From contig JAKUCV010002511.1 in NCBI GenBank assembly GCA_028386065.3, positions 126,737 through 190,736 of the forward strand: 64,000 nucleotides of DNA, read 5' to 3'. The position numbers were made by a program, and so were the translations under genes. Positions 1 to 13,238 of the stretch are shown piece by piece (the first letter of the stretch is position 1; the number at the start of each line of letters is the position of its first letter). The notes beneath the pieces are model-generated. The model was not told the DNA's origin. It searched no databases and saw only the letters and a list, made by a program, of their open reading frames with translations. Source of the stretch: Turnera subulata (taxonomy: Eukaryota; Streptophyta; Magnoliopsida; Malpighiales; Passifloraceae).

Positions 1-430
1 AACCCACTACATACTCGTCATATACCCAATGATTACCCTTATGTCCACCCAGTAACGGGTGACTAGGAATAATATCAAAGCACATGATTCATATGTTGGA
101 TACCTTGACGATCTCAGGTCGAAGGACAATACATCTATAAGAAACACTAATGACATACATATAACGTTCCATGTAGTGTTCTTATGTGGGTCGGTCCGGT
201 CCACAAGTTCTCTAACTTGTACCCGTATGTTGAATTCATATCACATATAAATTCTCAACATACGCTAGTCTTAATTTATTATTACAACCCATCCGTAATA
301 ATAACCGACTAGGGACATTTAAGAATATATCAAATATGAACTAGGGTTATAAATATGTGCAAGCAATTATCTCATAATCATATTTATTGGAATAACCTCA
401 AAGTATATACATGACTACAATCATCCATAG
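1..430. other. Unassigned AT-rich sequence, LTR-like in texture
   Basis: No coding frame in this stretch resembles a known family. It is AT-rich with scattered short inverted motifs and reads like a degenerate LTR or LINE 5' flank, but no partner LTR is visible. The LINE reading frame becomes recognisable only towards the end. Confidence 0.3.
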
Positions 431-799
431 ATTGGCTTTTGGGCATATAACTAACAGCTAGTTCATTACAGCAGTGGAATAAACATGTATCTGGTGACAT
501 CTTCCTGCAGAAGCGGTAGTTGCTTTCATGCATTGGAGGGGAACAACTAGCGATCTCTATTTGCTCTAATCCTTTCCTTCTTAAGTTGGAGAAGGAGTTG
601 GTTGACGAATTCAATCTTGTCTTGCATCAGGAGGAGATTTTGTGGTTTCATAAGTCACGATCCAAATAGCTTTCACATGGTGACAGAAACACATGGTTCT
701 TTCATTCCACTACTCTTACTCTTCGTAGAAAGAATTGGATTATTCAGTTATTGAATCATGATGGCGATTGGGTTCATGAGCCTGGGGAGTTACAGGCAT
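431..799 (+). mobile_element. LINE fragment A: ORF2 region between endonuclease and RT
   Basis: Plus-strand translation with interruptions gives the linker that precedes reverse transcriptase in plant L1-type LINEs: a QQWNKHV segment near 470, a KLEKELVDEF coiled stretch near 585, then EEILWFHKSRSK, HGDRNTWFFH and the RRKNWI block up to about 770. In-frame stops and the missing endonuclease domain upstream show a 5'-truncated or decayed copy. The frame is cut at 800 by the Cassandra array and resumes after 2427. The 5' boundary is uncertain. Confidence 0.75.
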
Positions 800-1294
800 T
801 GTGTTACACTCGGGGTCTATGAGATCGGGAAGTGTACGCCAGTGCCGGAATGAGCATGGACAAGGAGCGGCTTCCAGCAGGCTTCTAGATGGAGGGGCAC
901 ATGAATGAACCAAATTCACACCGGAATAGGAGAGATCCTGAGACTGTGTACGGGTGGGGTTGCACAGTTGGGGTGATTTCGAAATTATACGGATATGGGA
1001 CTCTATAATTAAGAATAGCTCAAATGAAGTGATTTCGAGGTTGTACAGGTATGGGACTATACAATCGAGAATAGCTTAAATGGTTTGATAGAAACTGACT
1101 ACATCAACAAGGTGCACCTAACTTTTCGGTGCTCATTCCATAAGAACTCCAAAATTAAACGTGCTTGACTTGGAGCAATTCTGGGATGGGTGAGCTCTTG
1201 AGAAGTTTTCCCCGTAAACTTGTGAGTGAGGGAAAAGCATGTTGGAAAGGTTCCCTATTGGTTTGTAGTGATAGTCGACAATCCGGGATGTTAC
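800..1294 (+). repeat. Cassandra LTR 1
   Basis: Begins TGTGTTACACTCGGGG and ends GATGTTACA. It is 495 bp, the same length as LTR 2. The shared interior includes the AGCATGGACAAGGAGCGGCT block and the 5S-like domain. Confidence 0.8.
1111..1216 (+). other. 5S rRNA-like domain in Cassandra LTR 1
   Basis: Resembles plant 5S rRNA, including the AGAACTCC..AATTAAACGTGCTT segment (box A region) and GGATGGGTGAGCTC (box C region). In Cassandra this region is derived from 5S RNA and can carry pol III promoter boxes. It is not a functional 5S gene: the terminal stems have diverged and no array context exists. Confidence 0.8.
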
Positions 1295-1297
1295 AGT

Positions 1298-1309
1298 TGG
1301 TAACAGAGC
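1298..1309 (+). promoter_or_regulatory. Primer binding site, initiator tRNA-Met type
   Basis: TGGTAACAGAGC lies three bases after the end of LTR 1. It differs at one position from the usual plant iMet PBS TGGTATCAGAGC. The equivalent sites after LTR 2 (1867 on) and LTR 3 are more degraded. Confidence 0.75.
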
Positions 1310-1369
1310 TCCAAAACTACCCAAGTACGGTGCAGGGTTCGGGGACGAACCTAGTGGAAATTGGTGGGC

Positions 1370-1864
1370 TTATGACACCTGGGATCTACGAGGTCAAGAC
1401 ATGTACGCCAGTGCCAGAATGAGCATGGACAAGGAGCGGCTTTCAGCAGGCTTCTAGACGAAGAGGCACATGAATGAACCGAATCTACACCGGAATAGGA
1501 GAGATCCTGAGACTGTGTAGGGATAGGGCTACACAGTTGGGGCAATTTTGTAATTATATAGGTATGAGACTGTATAATTAAGAATAGCTCAAATGAAGTG
1601 ATTTCGAGGTTGTACAGGTATGGGACTGTATAATCGATAATAACTTAAACGGTTTGATTGGTACTAACTATATCAACAAGGTGCACCTACCTTTTTGGTG
1701 CTCATTCCATAAGAACTTTAAAGTTAAGCGTGCTTGACTTCGAGAAATTCTAGGATGGGAGACCTCCAGAGAAGTTTTTTTCGGAAATATGCGAGTGAGG
1801 ACAAAGCATGTTGGAAAAGTCCCGTGTTGGTTTATAGTGATAGTCGACAAGCCGGGACGTTACA
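1370..1864 (+). repeat. Cassandra LTR 2
   Basis: Homologous to LTR 1 over its whole length, with the same 495-bp size and a GACGTTACA end. It is followed by a weakened PBS. The preceding spacer (1295-1369) holds the shared GTTCGGGGACGAACCTAGTG block. Confidence 0.8.
1680..1782 (+). other. 5S rRNA-like domain in Cassandra LTR 2
   Basis: Same domain as in the flanking LTRs. The box A region AAGTTAAGCGTGCTT is the closest of the three copies to 5S rRNA, whereas the box C region (GGATGGGAGACCTCC) is altered. Confidence 0.75.
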
Positions 1865-1938
1865 GTTGGCAGCGGAGCTCTAGAACTCCCCTAGTACGGT
1901 GGGGGGTTCGGGGACGAACCTAGTGGAAGCTGGTAGGC

Positions 1939-2427
1939 TGTGACACTTAGTGTCTATGAGGTCGGGAAGTGTAAGCCGGTGCCAGAATGAGCATGGACAA
2001 GGAGCGGCTTCCAGTAGGCTTCTAGACGGTGGGGTACATGAATGAACCGAATCCACACCGGAGTAGGGGAGATCCTGAGACTGTGTATGGATGGGGCTGC
2101 ACAATTGTGGCCATTTCATAAATATACGGATATGGGACTGGTAATTAAGAATAGAAAAATGAAGTGATTTCGAGGTTGTACAGGTATGAGACTGTATAAT
2201 CGAGAATAGTTTAAACGGTTTTGATCGGTACTAATTATATCAATAAGGTGCACCTATCTTTTCAGTGCTCATTCTATAAGAACTCCAAAGTTAAACGTGC
2301 TTGACTTGGGGCAATCCTGGGATGGGTGACCTCCTAGGAAGTTTTCTCTGGAAACATGCAAGTGAGGACAAAGCATGTTAGGTCTCGTGTTGGTCTATAG
2401 TGATAGTCAACAAGTCGGGACGTTATA
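1939..2427 (+). repeat. Cassandra LTR 3
   Basis: Starts TGTGACACTTAG and ends at GACGTTATA, where LINE-like sequence resumes. The spacer ahead of it (1865-1938) repeats the one between LTRs 1 and 2. Confidence 0.8.
2247..2348 (+). other. 5S rRNA-like domain in Cassandra LTR 3
   Basis: Best preserved box C region of the three, GGATGGGTGACCTCCTAGGA, together with AGTTAAACGTGCTT. The spacing between the two matches plant 5S rRNA. Confidence 0.8.
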
Positions 2428-3898
2428 TGTTGGTACTTTAATTTTATCAATCTCTCTTCTTCAAAAACAAGGATTTGACTGTGGGGTATCCAATATCTGG
2501 TGCTTTTCCTCGGCTGTCATTGTCAATGATTTCTGGTATGACTTTGCAAGTTACAACTTTGGAATTGGGACAAGCAATGTGGCCGTCATTGTCAACGATT
2601 TCTGGTATGACTTCGCAAGTTACAACTTTGGAAATGGGACAAGCAATGTTTCAAATGGGTTCCTCTAAGGCCCTAGATTCGGATGGGTTTCAAGTGCGTT
2701 TTTACCAGAATCAATGGGATGTCGTAGGGGTGGATGTGGTCCACTTTGTTTCTAGAGTGTTCTCAAGTGAGCAATCTCTTGACCAGGTTAATCAGAATTT
2801 TCTGGTTCTGCTACCGAAAGTGGATGCCCGAGAGACGGTTGCTCAATTTTGCACGATTGGCCTCTACAACGTGTTGTTTAAAGCGATTATAAAGGTGGTT
2901 GTGAACCGCATTTAGGGTGTCCTACCTTTACTTATTGGTCCTTTTCAAAGCAGTTTTGTTCCAGGCAGACAGATTGTGGATAATGTGGTGATTGCACAGG
3001 AACTGATTTATACGATGCACAATATGCGGGGTACAAAAGGATTTGTGGTATCAAGATAGATTTGGAGAAAGCTTATGAAAGAGTGGATTGGGGTTTTCTG
3101 GCAAACACTTTGGAAGATTGTGGTTTCCCTCCTTCTATTATCTCCATTATTATGCAGTGTGTGTCCATTACTAGTGTGAGTGTGTTGTGGAATGGTTCAC
3201 CTACCTCGTCCTTTAAACCAACTCGGGGGGGCAAGCATGGGGATCCTTTTTCTCCTTATCTTTTTGTTCTTTGTCTGGAATGCCTATCCCAGCCTATTTT
3301 GTGACTAGTTAGTGAGGGATAGTGGAAGCCGATACAGGCTTGCAGCGGTGGTCCCTTGATATCGCATCTCCTTTTTGCTAATGACATGATTTTATTTGCA
3401 GAGGATTCTGTGGAGAAATTGTTGATTTTTAAAAGAGTGCTTAGATGATTTTTGTTCTTTCCCAGGACAAAAAAGTCAGTCTAGCCAAGACCCACATTTT
3501 TTTCTCAAAAATTGTTGATGCTGACCGGCAGGCGGAATTGATTACCAGAAATGGTCTTAGTGTCACTGATGATCTTGGCATGTATCTTGGCATTCCACTT
3601 TATCCTAGACGTATCACGAAGCAAACATATGCTCATTTACTTGATAATGTTCGAAATCGGTTAGCATAGTGAAAGGTGGACCAGTTGTCTTTAGCAGGCC
3701 GTATCATCCTTTGTCAATCGGTATTGAGTGCTTTACCTATATACACTATGCAGTCTATGAAACTTCCGAAACATGTATATCTCTCCGTTGAAAATTGTGT
3801 CGTGATTTTATTTGGGGAGGTAGACAAGAGGAACGTAAAGTGCACTTGGTTAATGGAGCACTTTTTGTCAGCCAAAGGGGTTTGGGGGTGCTGGCCTC
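2428..3898 (+). pseudogene. LINE fragment B: reverse transcriptase, decayed
   Basis: Frames spliced by eye give the plant LINE RT in order: SSKALDSDGFQVRFYQNQWD (near 2665-2725), LVLLPKVD, FCTIGLYNVLFKAI and VVVNRI, FQSSFVPGRQIVDNVVIAQE (2945-3005), IDLEKAYERVDWGFL (3056-3105), GDPFSPYLFVLCLE (3238-3285), the catalytic-box equivalent FANDMILFAED (near 3376) and DLGMYLGIPLY (3570-3605). The usual FADD is changed to FAND, and several stops and frameshifts are present, so it is inactive. It ends at 3898, where element 1 inserted, and resumes at 5851. Confidence 0.85.
2516..2653 (+). repeat. 69-bp tandem duplication inside the LINE
   Basis: Two copies of a 69-bp unit (2516-2584 and 2585-2653) differ at only a few bases. 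They encode a repeated ISGMTxQVTTLExGQAM segment just before the RT core. The length is a multiple of three, so the frame is kept. Confidence 0.85.
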
Positions 3899-4469
3899 TG
3901 TTGGCTTTTCAGCTCAAGAACATCGATGTTTAACTTGTAACATCGATGTTTTGAGTTACTAGAATTTCAAGAAATTCGGCCGAACGATTAGAACATCGAT
4001 GTTGTATCAAGAACATCGATGTTTTCTGGGAAATTTCCAGAAAAACTGCAGAACACACAAGTTGATTTTCTTGGTTACTTTTCTATTGATTTTCTCATAA
4101 AACCCTCACAATCTTTTTGTTTTGAACCACTCTGAACATCTCAGAGTAACAATGAAGTGAAACCAAAAATGTTACTTATTGCATTTCACTTGATTTGAAC
4201 CAGATTACAACAAGCACTTATATAGCCATTATGCATGCAAGTTGCATGCAACTTGCAGCCCCATACCTTCAACCCATACAGCAAACATGGAGACCCATAA
4301 TCCACTAAGCTGATCTTCTTGGTTTGCTGAGCCTCCTAAGAATGATCAGATAACATAAAAAACTAAAACATTACAATAATGGTTACAAATTTGAATTACT
4401 TCTATAAACCACAATGGAGCCAAAAGTTGTTGCTGCTGTAATTTCAGCAGCTTGATCACACAACCAACA
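3899..4469 (-). repeat. Element 1 LTR (3' LTR on the minus strand)
   Basis: 571 bp, starts TGTTGGCTTTTCAGC and ends CACAACCAACA on the plus strand. It holds short repeats of AACATCGATGTT, a perfect palindrome, near its left end. A ~20-bp segment AGAACATCGATGTT is missing from the partner LTR. Adjacent at 4470-4482 is the polypurine tract, GAGGGAG on the minus strand. Confidence 0.88.
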
Positions 4470-4504
4470 CTCCCTCATGAGCAAGCTGCTCTTCAACTTC
4501 AACT

Positions 4505-5230
4505 TCAACAGGTTTTGAATCTTCTTTTCCTTCTCTTGTATTGTCTGGGAATTGAAGCATCGAACAAATCATAGAATTCCAAGGATTTTTCATCAATGTG
4601 AATACCAGCCTTTTTCCACCCTTTAGTTCTCTGGTTTTTGTCATTTCCAATCATTTCTAGAATTTTACAATCAACAAACTCATCATCATCCACACATTCA
4701 ATCTCATTAACATTCTCTGTTTCAGGTGTTTTTAAACATGAACTACCATTTTCACTCTCCACTTCAATTAATCTATTGTTGCAGTAATCTTTGAACTCCG
4801 AACAAAGATCCTCACAAACAGCAAATTTAACATCATCACTTTTCACAGATTCAATAGCATTTTCAAGACTATAATCTGTGAAACTCTCATCAAGCATATC
4901 ACCATTATCAAAACATTCATCAACTTCAGAATGCTTACTAATAAATTCATCACTTTCATCATTCAAATTCAAATCAGAGCCATTTATTACCTCTGTATTT
5001 GAATCTTCCACATGATTATCAATGCAATCTTCCTCAGCTTCATTGCTCCTGGACTCAATTTCCTGAAACAAAATCACTTCATCCTTGATAAATCATATTA
5101 TGTCCGAGAAATCCAAGTCGAACTCTTTCTGTAACTTTTGGATCAACATCTTTATGGTCATTGTGTTGAGGTCAGAACTTTGAAGAAGCTCCCTCAACCT
5201 TGCACCAATGACCCAATCAGACACCATCAT
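4505..5230 (-). pseudogene. DEK_C-like ORF with acidic tail, captured in element 1
   Basis: Read from the ATG pair at 5230/5227, the minus frame opens MVSDWVIGARLRELLQSSDL and continues with QKLQKEFDLDFSD, the pattern of the DEK_C domain at the start of several plant nuclear proteins (MVSDxEL..RLRE.L..SDL.T.T...). A TGA at 5095-5093 interrupts the frame near codon 46, then it stays open for about 195 codons: FIKDEVILFQEIE, an acidic Asp/Glu/Ser-rich body, the EKSLEFYDLFD motif and a basic KRRKRRF tail before the stop. No retroviral domain is present. Homology to element 2's ORF spans the whole length, so this is probably a captured host gene piece. The exact donor gene is not identified. Confidence 0.7.
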
Positions 5231-5279
5231 CTTGATCTCTTAACAAAAGAAAAAGACAGGACCCGTAAAGAAAGAACCT

Positions 5280-5291
5280 GCTCCGCTACCA
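5280..5291 (-). promoter_or_regulatory. Primer binding site of element 1
   Basis: The minus strand reads TGGTAGCGGAGC, close to the iMet type TGGTATCAGAGC, with a 2-nt spacer from the LTR at 5294. It fixes the element's orientation as minus. Confidence 0.8.
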
Positions 5292-5293
5292 AC

Positions 5294-5845
5294 TGTTGGA
5301 TTTTCAGCTCAAGAACATCAATGTTTAACTTGTAACATCGATGTTTTGAGTTACTGGAACTTCAAGCAATTTGGCCGAATGATTAGAACATCAATGTTTC
5401 CTAGGAAATTTCCAGAAAAACTACAGAACACTCAAGTTGATTTTCTTGGTTACTGTTCTATTGATTTTCTCATAAAACCCTCACAATCTTTTTGTTTTGA
5501 ACCACTCTGAACATCTCAGAGTAACAATGAAGTGAAACTAAAAATGTTACATATTGCATTTCACTTTACTTGAACCAGATTACAACAAGCACTTATATAG
5601 CCATTATGCATGCAAGTTGCATGCAACTTGCAGCCCCATACCTTCAACCCATATAGCAAACATTGAGACCTATAATCCACTAAGCTGATCTTCTTGGTTT
5701 GCTGAGCCTCCCAAGAATGATCAGATAACATAAAAAAACTAAAATATTATAATAATGGTTACACATTTGAATTACTTCTAGAAACCACAATGGAGCCAAA
5801 AGTTGTTGCTGCTGTAATTTCAGCAACTTGATCACACAACCAACA
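5294..5845 (-). repeat. Element 1 LTR (5' LTR on the minus strand)
   Basis: 552 bp, about 95 percent like the partner by eye, ending CACAACCAACA next to the TSD GCCTC. A ~20-bp segment present in the partner is absent here. Confidence 0.88.
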
Positions 5846-7480
5846 GCCTCAAAGATCTAACATTGTTTAATGATGCTTTGCAGTTTTGTTGGAAGCTCAT
5901 GTACAGGGAGCAGAGCTTGTGGAGTGATGCTCTCTTTGCCAAATATCTGAGAATACAGGATGGGGAAGGTGTTTTCGAATGATCGTAAGGATATGTCACA
6001 TGTTTGGTGGGCTCTTGTTAGGCTTTGGTCGCTAGTGTCGCATGGTGTCAAATGGGTATTGGGAGATGGTGCACATGTCTTATTTTGGAAAGCCTGGTGG
6101 GTGGATAATTGTGAGGGTCTATTATTACAGTTTGTTGTCAGTCCCATTCCATACTATCAGTTTTCTTGGTCGGTGTCTCGATTTCTTATTGTATCAGGGG
6201 GCTGGGATTGGGGTCTGTTTGCATCTTTTTAACCGAGAGATTATGTCCTTAAGGTAGCTGCTATACTACCTCCTATACAGGGCCGCCTTGATGCTTTATC
6301 TTGGGGTCACTCTAAATCTGGTTTCTTTACAGTAAAGTCTGCTTATGCGGTGTAGGCTAAGGGTGCATGGGATCCCATGAATAGATTGTGGACAGTGGTT
6401 TGGCATTGACCGGGACGTCAACGAGTGCGTTCATTTCTTTGGCTAGTATCTCATGGGAAGTTTCTTACAAATGAGATGAGGTGTAGGCGTCGATTTACAG
6501 ATTCTCCACTTTGTTTGGCATGCCCGGGAGTACGGAAAATATGCTTCATTTATTCCATTGCTGGCGTGCAAAACGAGTGTGGCGTAAGATTCTCCCTCCA
6601 GCTTGAATTTATTTTGTGCTGGATCTTTTATGCATTGGCCTGAGCGCAACATATCACTAGCTTCTTTGGTGGTATGAGTTAAAGACCGGCATATCTCTTT
6701 TGCTATTACTCTGTGGAAGTTGTGGAGTTGGAGGAATGCCTGGGTGTTTAATCGTCAAGGTATAGGTTAGTTTTCGATTGCTGAGATCCAGTCTTTTGTC
6801 AGGGATGTTGGTCTTGCTCGAGCCGCAGTTGGGGTTGATGTTGTTTGTTCATTGCAACGACCGCCTTCCTTGAAGTGGTTCAACCCTAAACCTTCATGGT
6901 TTAAGCTCAATACAGATAGGTCGTGCCATGGCAACCCAGGATTTGCAGGGGGTAGTGGCGTGTGTCGTGATCATTCAAGGTCCTGGGTGTTTGGTTTTAG
7001 CTCAAAGGTTGGCATTTGCTCCGCATATAAGGCAGAGCTATGGGCGATTTTCCATGGTCTCTCGCAAGCTTGGCAGGCTTGTATTCACTGTTTGGAGTTG
7101 GAGGTGGATTCGGTGCGTGCTTGTCAAGATCTTCAACGAGTGAGTACCTCCTCTACGGACTCCCTTCTCTGGAGCATTAGGGACATGCTTTAACAACAAT
7201 GGCAGGTCATCATTCGACACATCTACAGGGAGGGTAATTCATTAACTGATAAATTAGCAGCTATGGCGTTGAATTCTAATCTTTCTTCGCATATTTCTGT
7301 TCTGGATGAATGTGTTAGCTTAATAAACTCTGATAAGGCGGGGTTGGTTTGTCACCCTATTCTTATTAATCCAAGTAATCTGGGCTTAGCCCCTCTTCAT
7401 ACCATAAAACAATTGTTCCTGTGCAGTATGGATTTCTCTAATTTTCCTGAAAGGTCGAATCAGTAATCCCCCACTCTGAA
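5846..7480 (+). pseudogene. LINE fragment C: zf-RVT and RNase H
   Basis: After the TSD the LINE frame resumes with SKDLTLFNDALQFCWKLMYR. The zf-RVT region follows: a GRLDALSWGHSKSGFFTVKSAY segment near 6280-6350 and FLWLVSHGKFLTNEMRCRR (6425-6485). The RVT_3-type RNase H runs about 6852-7260: WFKLNTDRSCHGNPGFAGGSG, a CSAYKAELWAIFHGL core, LEVDSVRACQ and the terminal REGNSLTDKLAAMA. The first RNase H Asp and the AEL glutamate are visible. Frameshifts and stops (near 7192, for example) show it is dead. The 3' end near 7480 is approximate; no poly-A tail or TSD is visible. Confidence 0.85.
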
Positions 7481-8232
7481 CAAATTCACTACTAACTATC
7501 AAGGTTCAAGGGATTTAATTGAATTTATTACACTTGAACATATTTGTAAACACTCAAATCTGAATCATCTTTTATTTATCATAATTTATGAGAATTTATT
7601 TAGTATTTTAGGAGCCCAATATAATTTATAATTATGTTGGAGTTCTACTGACTTTAAAAATCTACTAAAAATTAAGTTGCAGCAGCCCACAGACAGTTGA
7701 TCAAAATGGATCACCCAAATAATCTTTGACTTAAAAAGTTAAACATGTATCCTCATTTTTGTCCTGGACTTTTTTTACTTGCTATTGCATCATCTCTATC
7801 TTTTCCCTATCATGTTTTTTCTTTTCTTTTAAATTGAATAATGTTGTATTCCCCGTTGGGTTTCTGGTAAAGGTTATGATCATAATCTTATTGGGCATGG
7901 GAGATGATGATAGATAGTGTGCTGTGCATAACAAAATTTTCCACCAAACCCAGAAGTAAGTGGATTAAGAAAGAAGAATATAGAAGACATTGAAAAGAAA
8001 CAACATTAAGAGGGCACCACGTTGTCCGGGAAAACAATCCAATGGGGAATGGTTTACTAATTGGGAAGATGAACATCCAAGACATGGCCACTTATGAAGC
8101 CTATTGGAAATAAAATGAAATAAGAGAGTTGTAACAACAAATCGCACGTGGCCGGCCATACAACAACTAAGGTGAGGTGAGGTGAGGTGAGGTGAGATCT
8201 TACGGAATAATTAATACCAGTACTGACTGATA
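7481..8232. other. Intergenic; start of the duplicated subtilase unit
   Basis: Before about 7740 nothing is recognised. From about 7740 the sequence matches 16450-16929 (shared blocks around CTCATTTTTGTCCTG and GGGCATGGGAGATGATGATAG). It therefore belongs to the tandem duplication and is the 3' flank of subtilase gene 1. A GGTGA microsatellite (five units) lies at 8171-8196. Confidence 0.6.
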
Positions 8233-11659
<3,427 letters not shown>

Positions 11660-11703
11660 TGCTTAATTTAACTTTTGTTGAAACATGGATGAACAAGTTT
11701 TGA

Positions 11704-11711
11704 TTTTTATA
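11704..11711 (-). promoter_or_regulatory. Probable TATA box of subtilase gene 1
   Basis: TATAAAAA on the minus strand, about 45 bp upstream of the ATG at 11659, implying a very short 5' leader. The same box stands at the same place before gene 2. Confidence 0.55.
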
Positions 11712-12147
11712 GCGAAATTTTAGTGCAGAGAATCTAAAAATTCATCAAGAGACAAGATTTACTTCCTTTGAGTAGCGCTGATTTTTCAGGGGAAAAGCTG
11801 AGGTGGTTTGATTGCAAGGATTTAGTTCTTTGTACGTACAGTGCAGTGAAGATAATGTACAATTGGATCTTTTGAACATGTAACGGATATCGTGGTCCGA
11901 TTAATAGGCGTAGGTACGTGTATGAATCAGTATTGCAAAAATCTTGCTCGATTCACTTTCCTTAAGAGCCTAATTGGTTTCTCTGATCCTCCAGAGAATT
12001 TACATTCATTCTTTGTATATCTTCTGAACGCGGGATGCATTCAATCCTGCCACTCAATGATTGCTGGAAGCTTGACAGCCTGTTATGAATTAATTAAGAA
12101 TCCAAAGACTAAAAAGAAAAACTGAACCGTATCCGGTTTTTGCATAA

Positions 12148-12171
12148 NGGGGGGGGGGGGGGGGGGGGGGG
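12148..12171. other. Ambiguous base followed by a 23-base G run (assembly artefact suspected)
   Basis: A single N followed by 23 Gs. The equivalent place in the second duplication copy (near 20880-20925) has ordinary mixed sequence, so the run probably marks a gap edge or sequencing error rather than real DNA. Confidence 0.7.
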
Positions 12172-12240
12172 AAGCGCTGTGCAACTTATGGAGAGTTTTG
12201 TCTTCCCCCATACCGAGATTTTATTTTTCTCTCTCTCTTT

Positions 12241-12498
12241 TTTTTTTCATTTTAAAAAAATAACGTATATTGTTGACATAAATGGGAAGAAATCAACTGA
12301 TGATGATGTATTGTTGACATAAATGATTACCGAAAAAATTAGAGGGCACAACTGTAGAATGAATGCGACAGGATTTTCATTCAGATTTCATTAAACTAAA
12401 CTAAACTAATTATAAAGAAGCTGAAGTTGCTACATATCCCTAGCACATGCAAGAAACCGTCGGGGTGGCGTCCATCATCCCAGCAGGTGTGCAGTTTT
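12241..12498. other. Spacer between duplication copy 1 and element 2
   Basis: AT-rich, with a short repeat of GTTGACATAAATG (near 12268 and 12312). No gene or element is recognised. Confidence 0.4.
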
Positions 12499-13191
12499 TG
12501 TTAGAACTAGGACAGATGCTGCAAAATTTTGGTGTTGGCCTGATATATAAATTTTGAAAATTTTCGAGAACCTCAAGAACACCAAATTGCAGAGATGATG
12601 AGTTATGACTCTGAAGCTAAATAGTTGTTATATTTGTGATTAAACAATTTCATTTGCTCTCAAATTATACTCAAAAAAGAAAGGGATTGGTGTTTGACAA
12701 GTTTCACAAAAAAATCACACTCAAGAACCCAATAAGAACATGATATGAACATTCAAGTAAATTTCCAGAAATTCAACCTAAAGATCAATACACAACCAAC
12801 ATACACTCAGCAATATAAACACACTCAAGAACACTTAGATAGGTTCTACTAATACAAAACACTCTCTTTTCAACTAGCAGAACTAACTCTCTTGAAAAAT
12901 GGAAGAGAACAACCAATTTCTCCACATTCTTTTACAATTCTGCAGCAACACACTTTCACATTATAAAAGTATAGTCCATTAATATAGGAGCTAGTGTAGA
13001 CCACTTAGCATGTCTGAAAATACTGAAAAAGCATGTTTACCTAACCTGAAAATAAACAGAAAATTACACTAAAAGACACAAGAGCATAAACGGAGAATTT
13101 CACTAAAAGACACAACAGCAGAACAAAATAAAAGAAAACAGCAACTTGCACTTTTTTCTCTCTTCCAATGCAGCTTGATCATATTCTAACA
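12499..13191 (-). repeat. Element 2 LTR (3' LTR on the minus strand)
   Basis: 693 bp, starting TGTTAGAACTAGGACAG and ending GATCATATTCTAACA. It is clearly homologous to 14143-14865, with small indels including a repeated ACCTAACCTGA stretch present only in the partner. Confidence 0.87.
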
Positions 13192-13238
13192 CTCCCCCAG
13201 GAGCAAGCTCTCCTTCAGCTTCTTCTTCATTTTCAACT

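Larger units (their letters stand above)
800..2427 (+). mobile_element. Cassandra-type TRIM, tandem array LTR-int-LTR-int-LTR
   Basis: Three related blocks of about 490-495 bp (800-1294, 1370-1864, 1939-2427) alternate with two internal spacers of about 75 bp. Each block opens with a TG-type end followed by a shared opening segment (clear TGTG in the first and third) and closes with GTTACA or GTTATA. Each has a 5S-rRNA-like segment in its distal half. The first spacer begins with a primer binding site similar to initiator tRNA-Met. LTRs carrying 5S sequence and a tiny non-coding interior define Cassandra TRIMs. Three LTRs in tandem point to unequal recombination between copies. The array sits inside the LINE; no clear TSD is visible. 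Confidence 0.85.
3899..5845 (-). mobile_element. Non-autonomous LTR retrotransposon, element 1 (carries DEK_C-like ORF)
   Basis: Two LTRs (3899-4469 and 5294-5845) have inverted ends TGTTGG..CCAACA. The element is bounded by a perfect 5-bp TSD, GCCTC (3894-3898 and 5846-5850). Orientation is minus: the PBS (complement of 5280-5291) lies two bases inside the upstream LTR at 5294, and a purine-rich tract abuts the other LTR. The 824-bp interior has no gag or pol, only one ORF region with a DEK_C-like start and an acidic body. It inserted into the LINE. Element 2 (12499-14865) has the same plan and a homologous ORF but different LTRs. Confidence 0.9.

Noticed and set aside
1111..2348. Functional 5S rRNA gene cluster
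   Set aside because: The 5S-like segments are embedded in LTRs with TG..CA ends and a PBS, and the end stems have diverged; Cassandra fits better.
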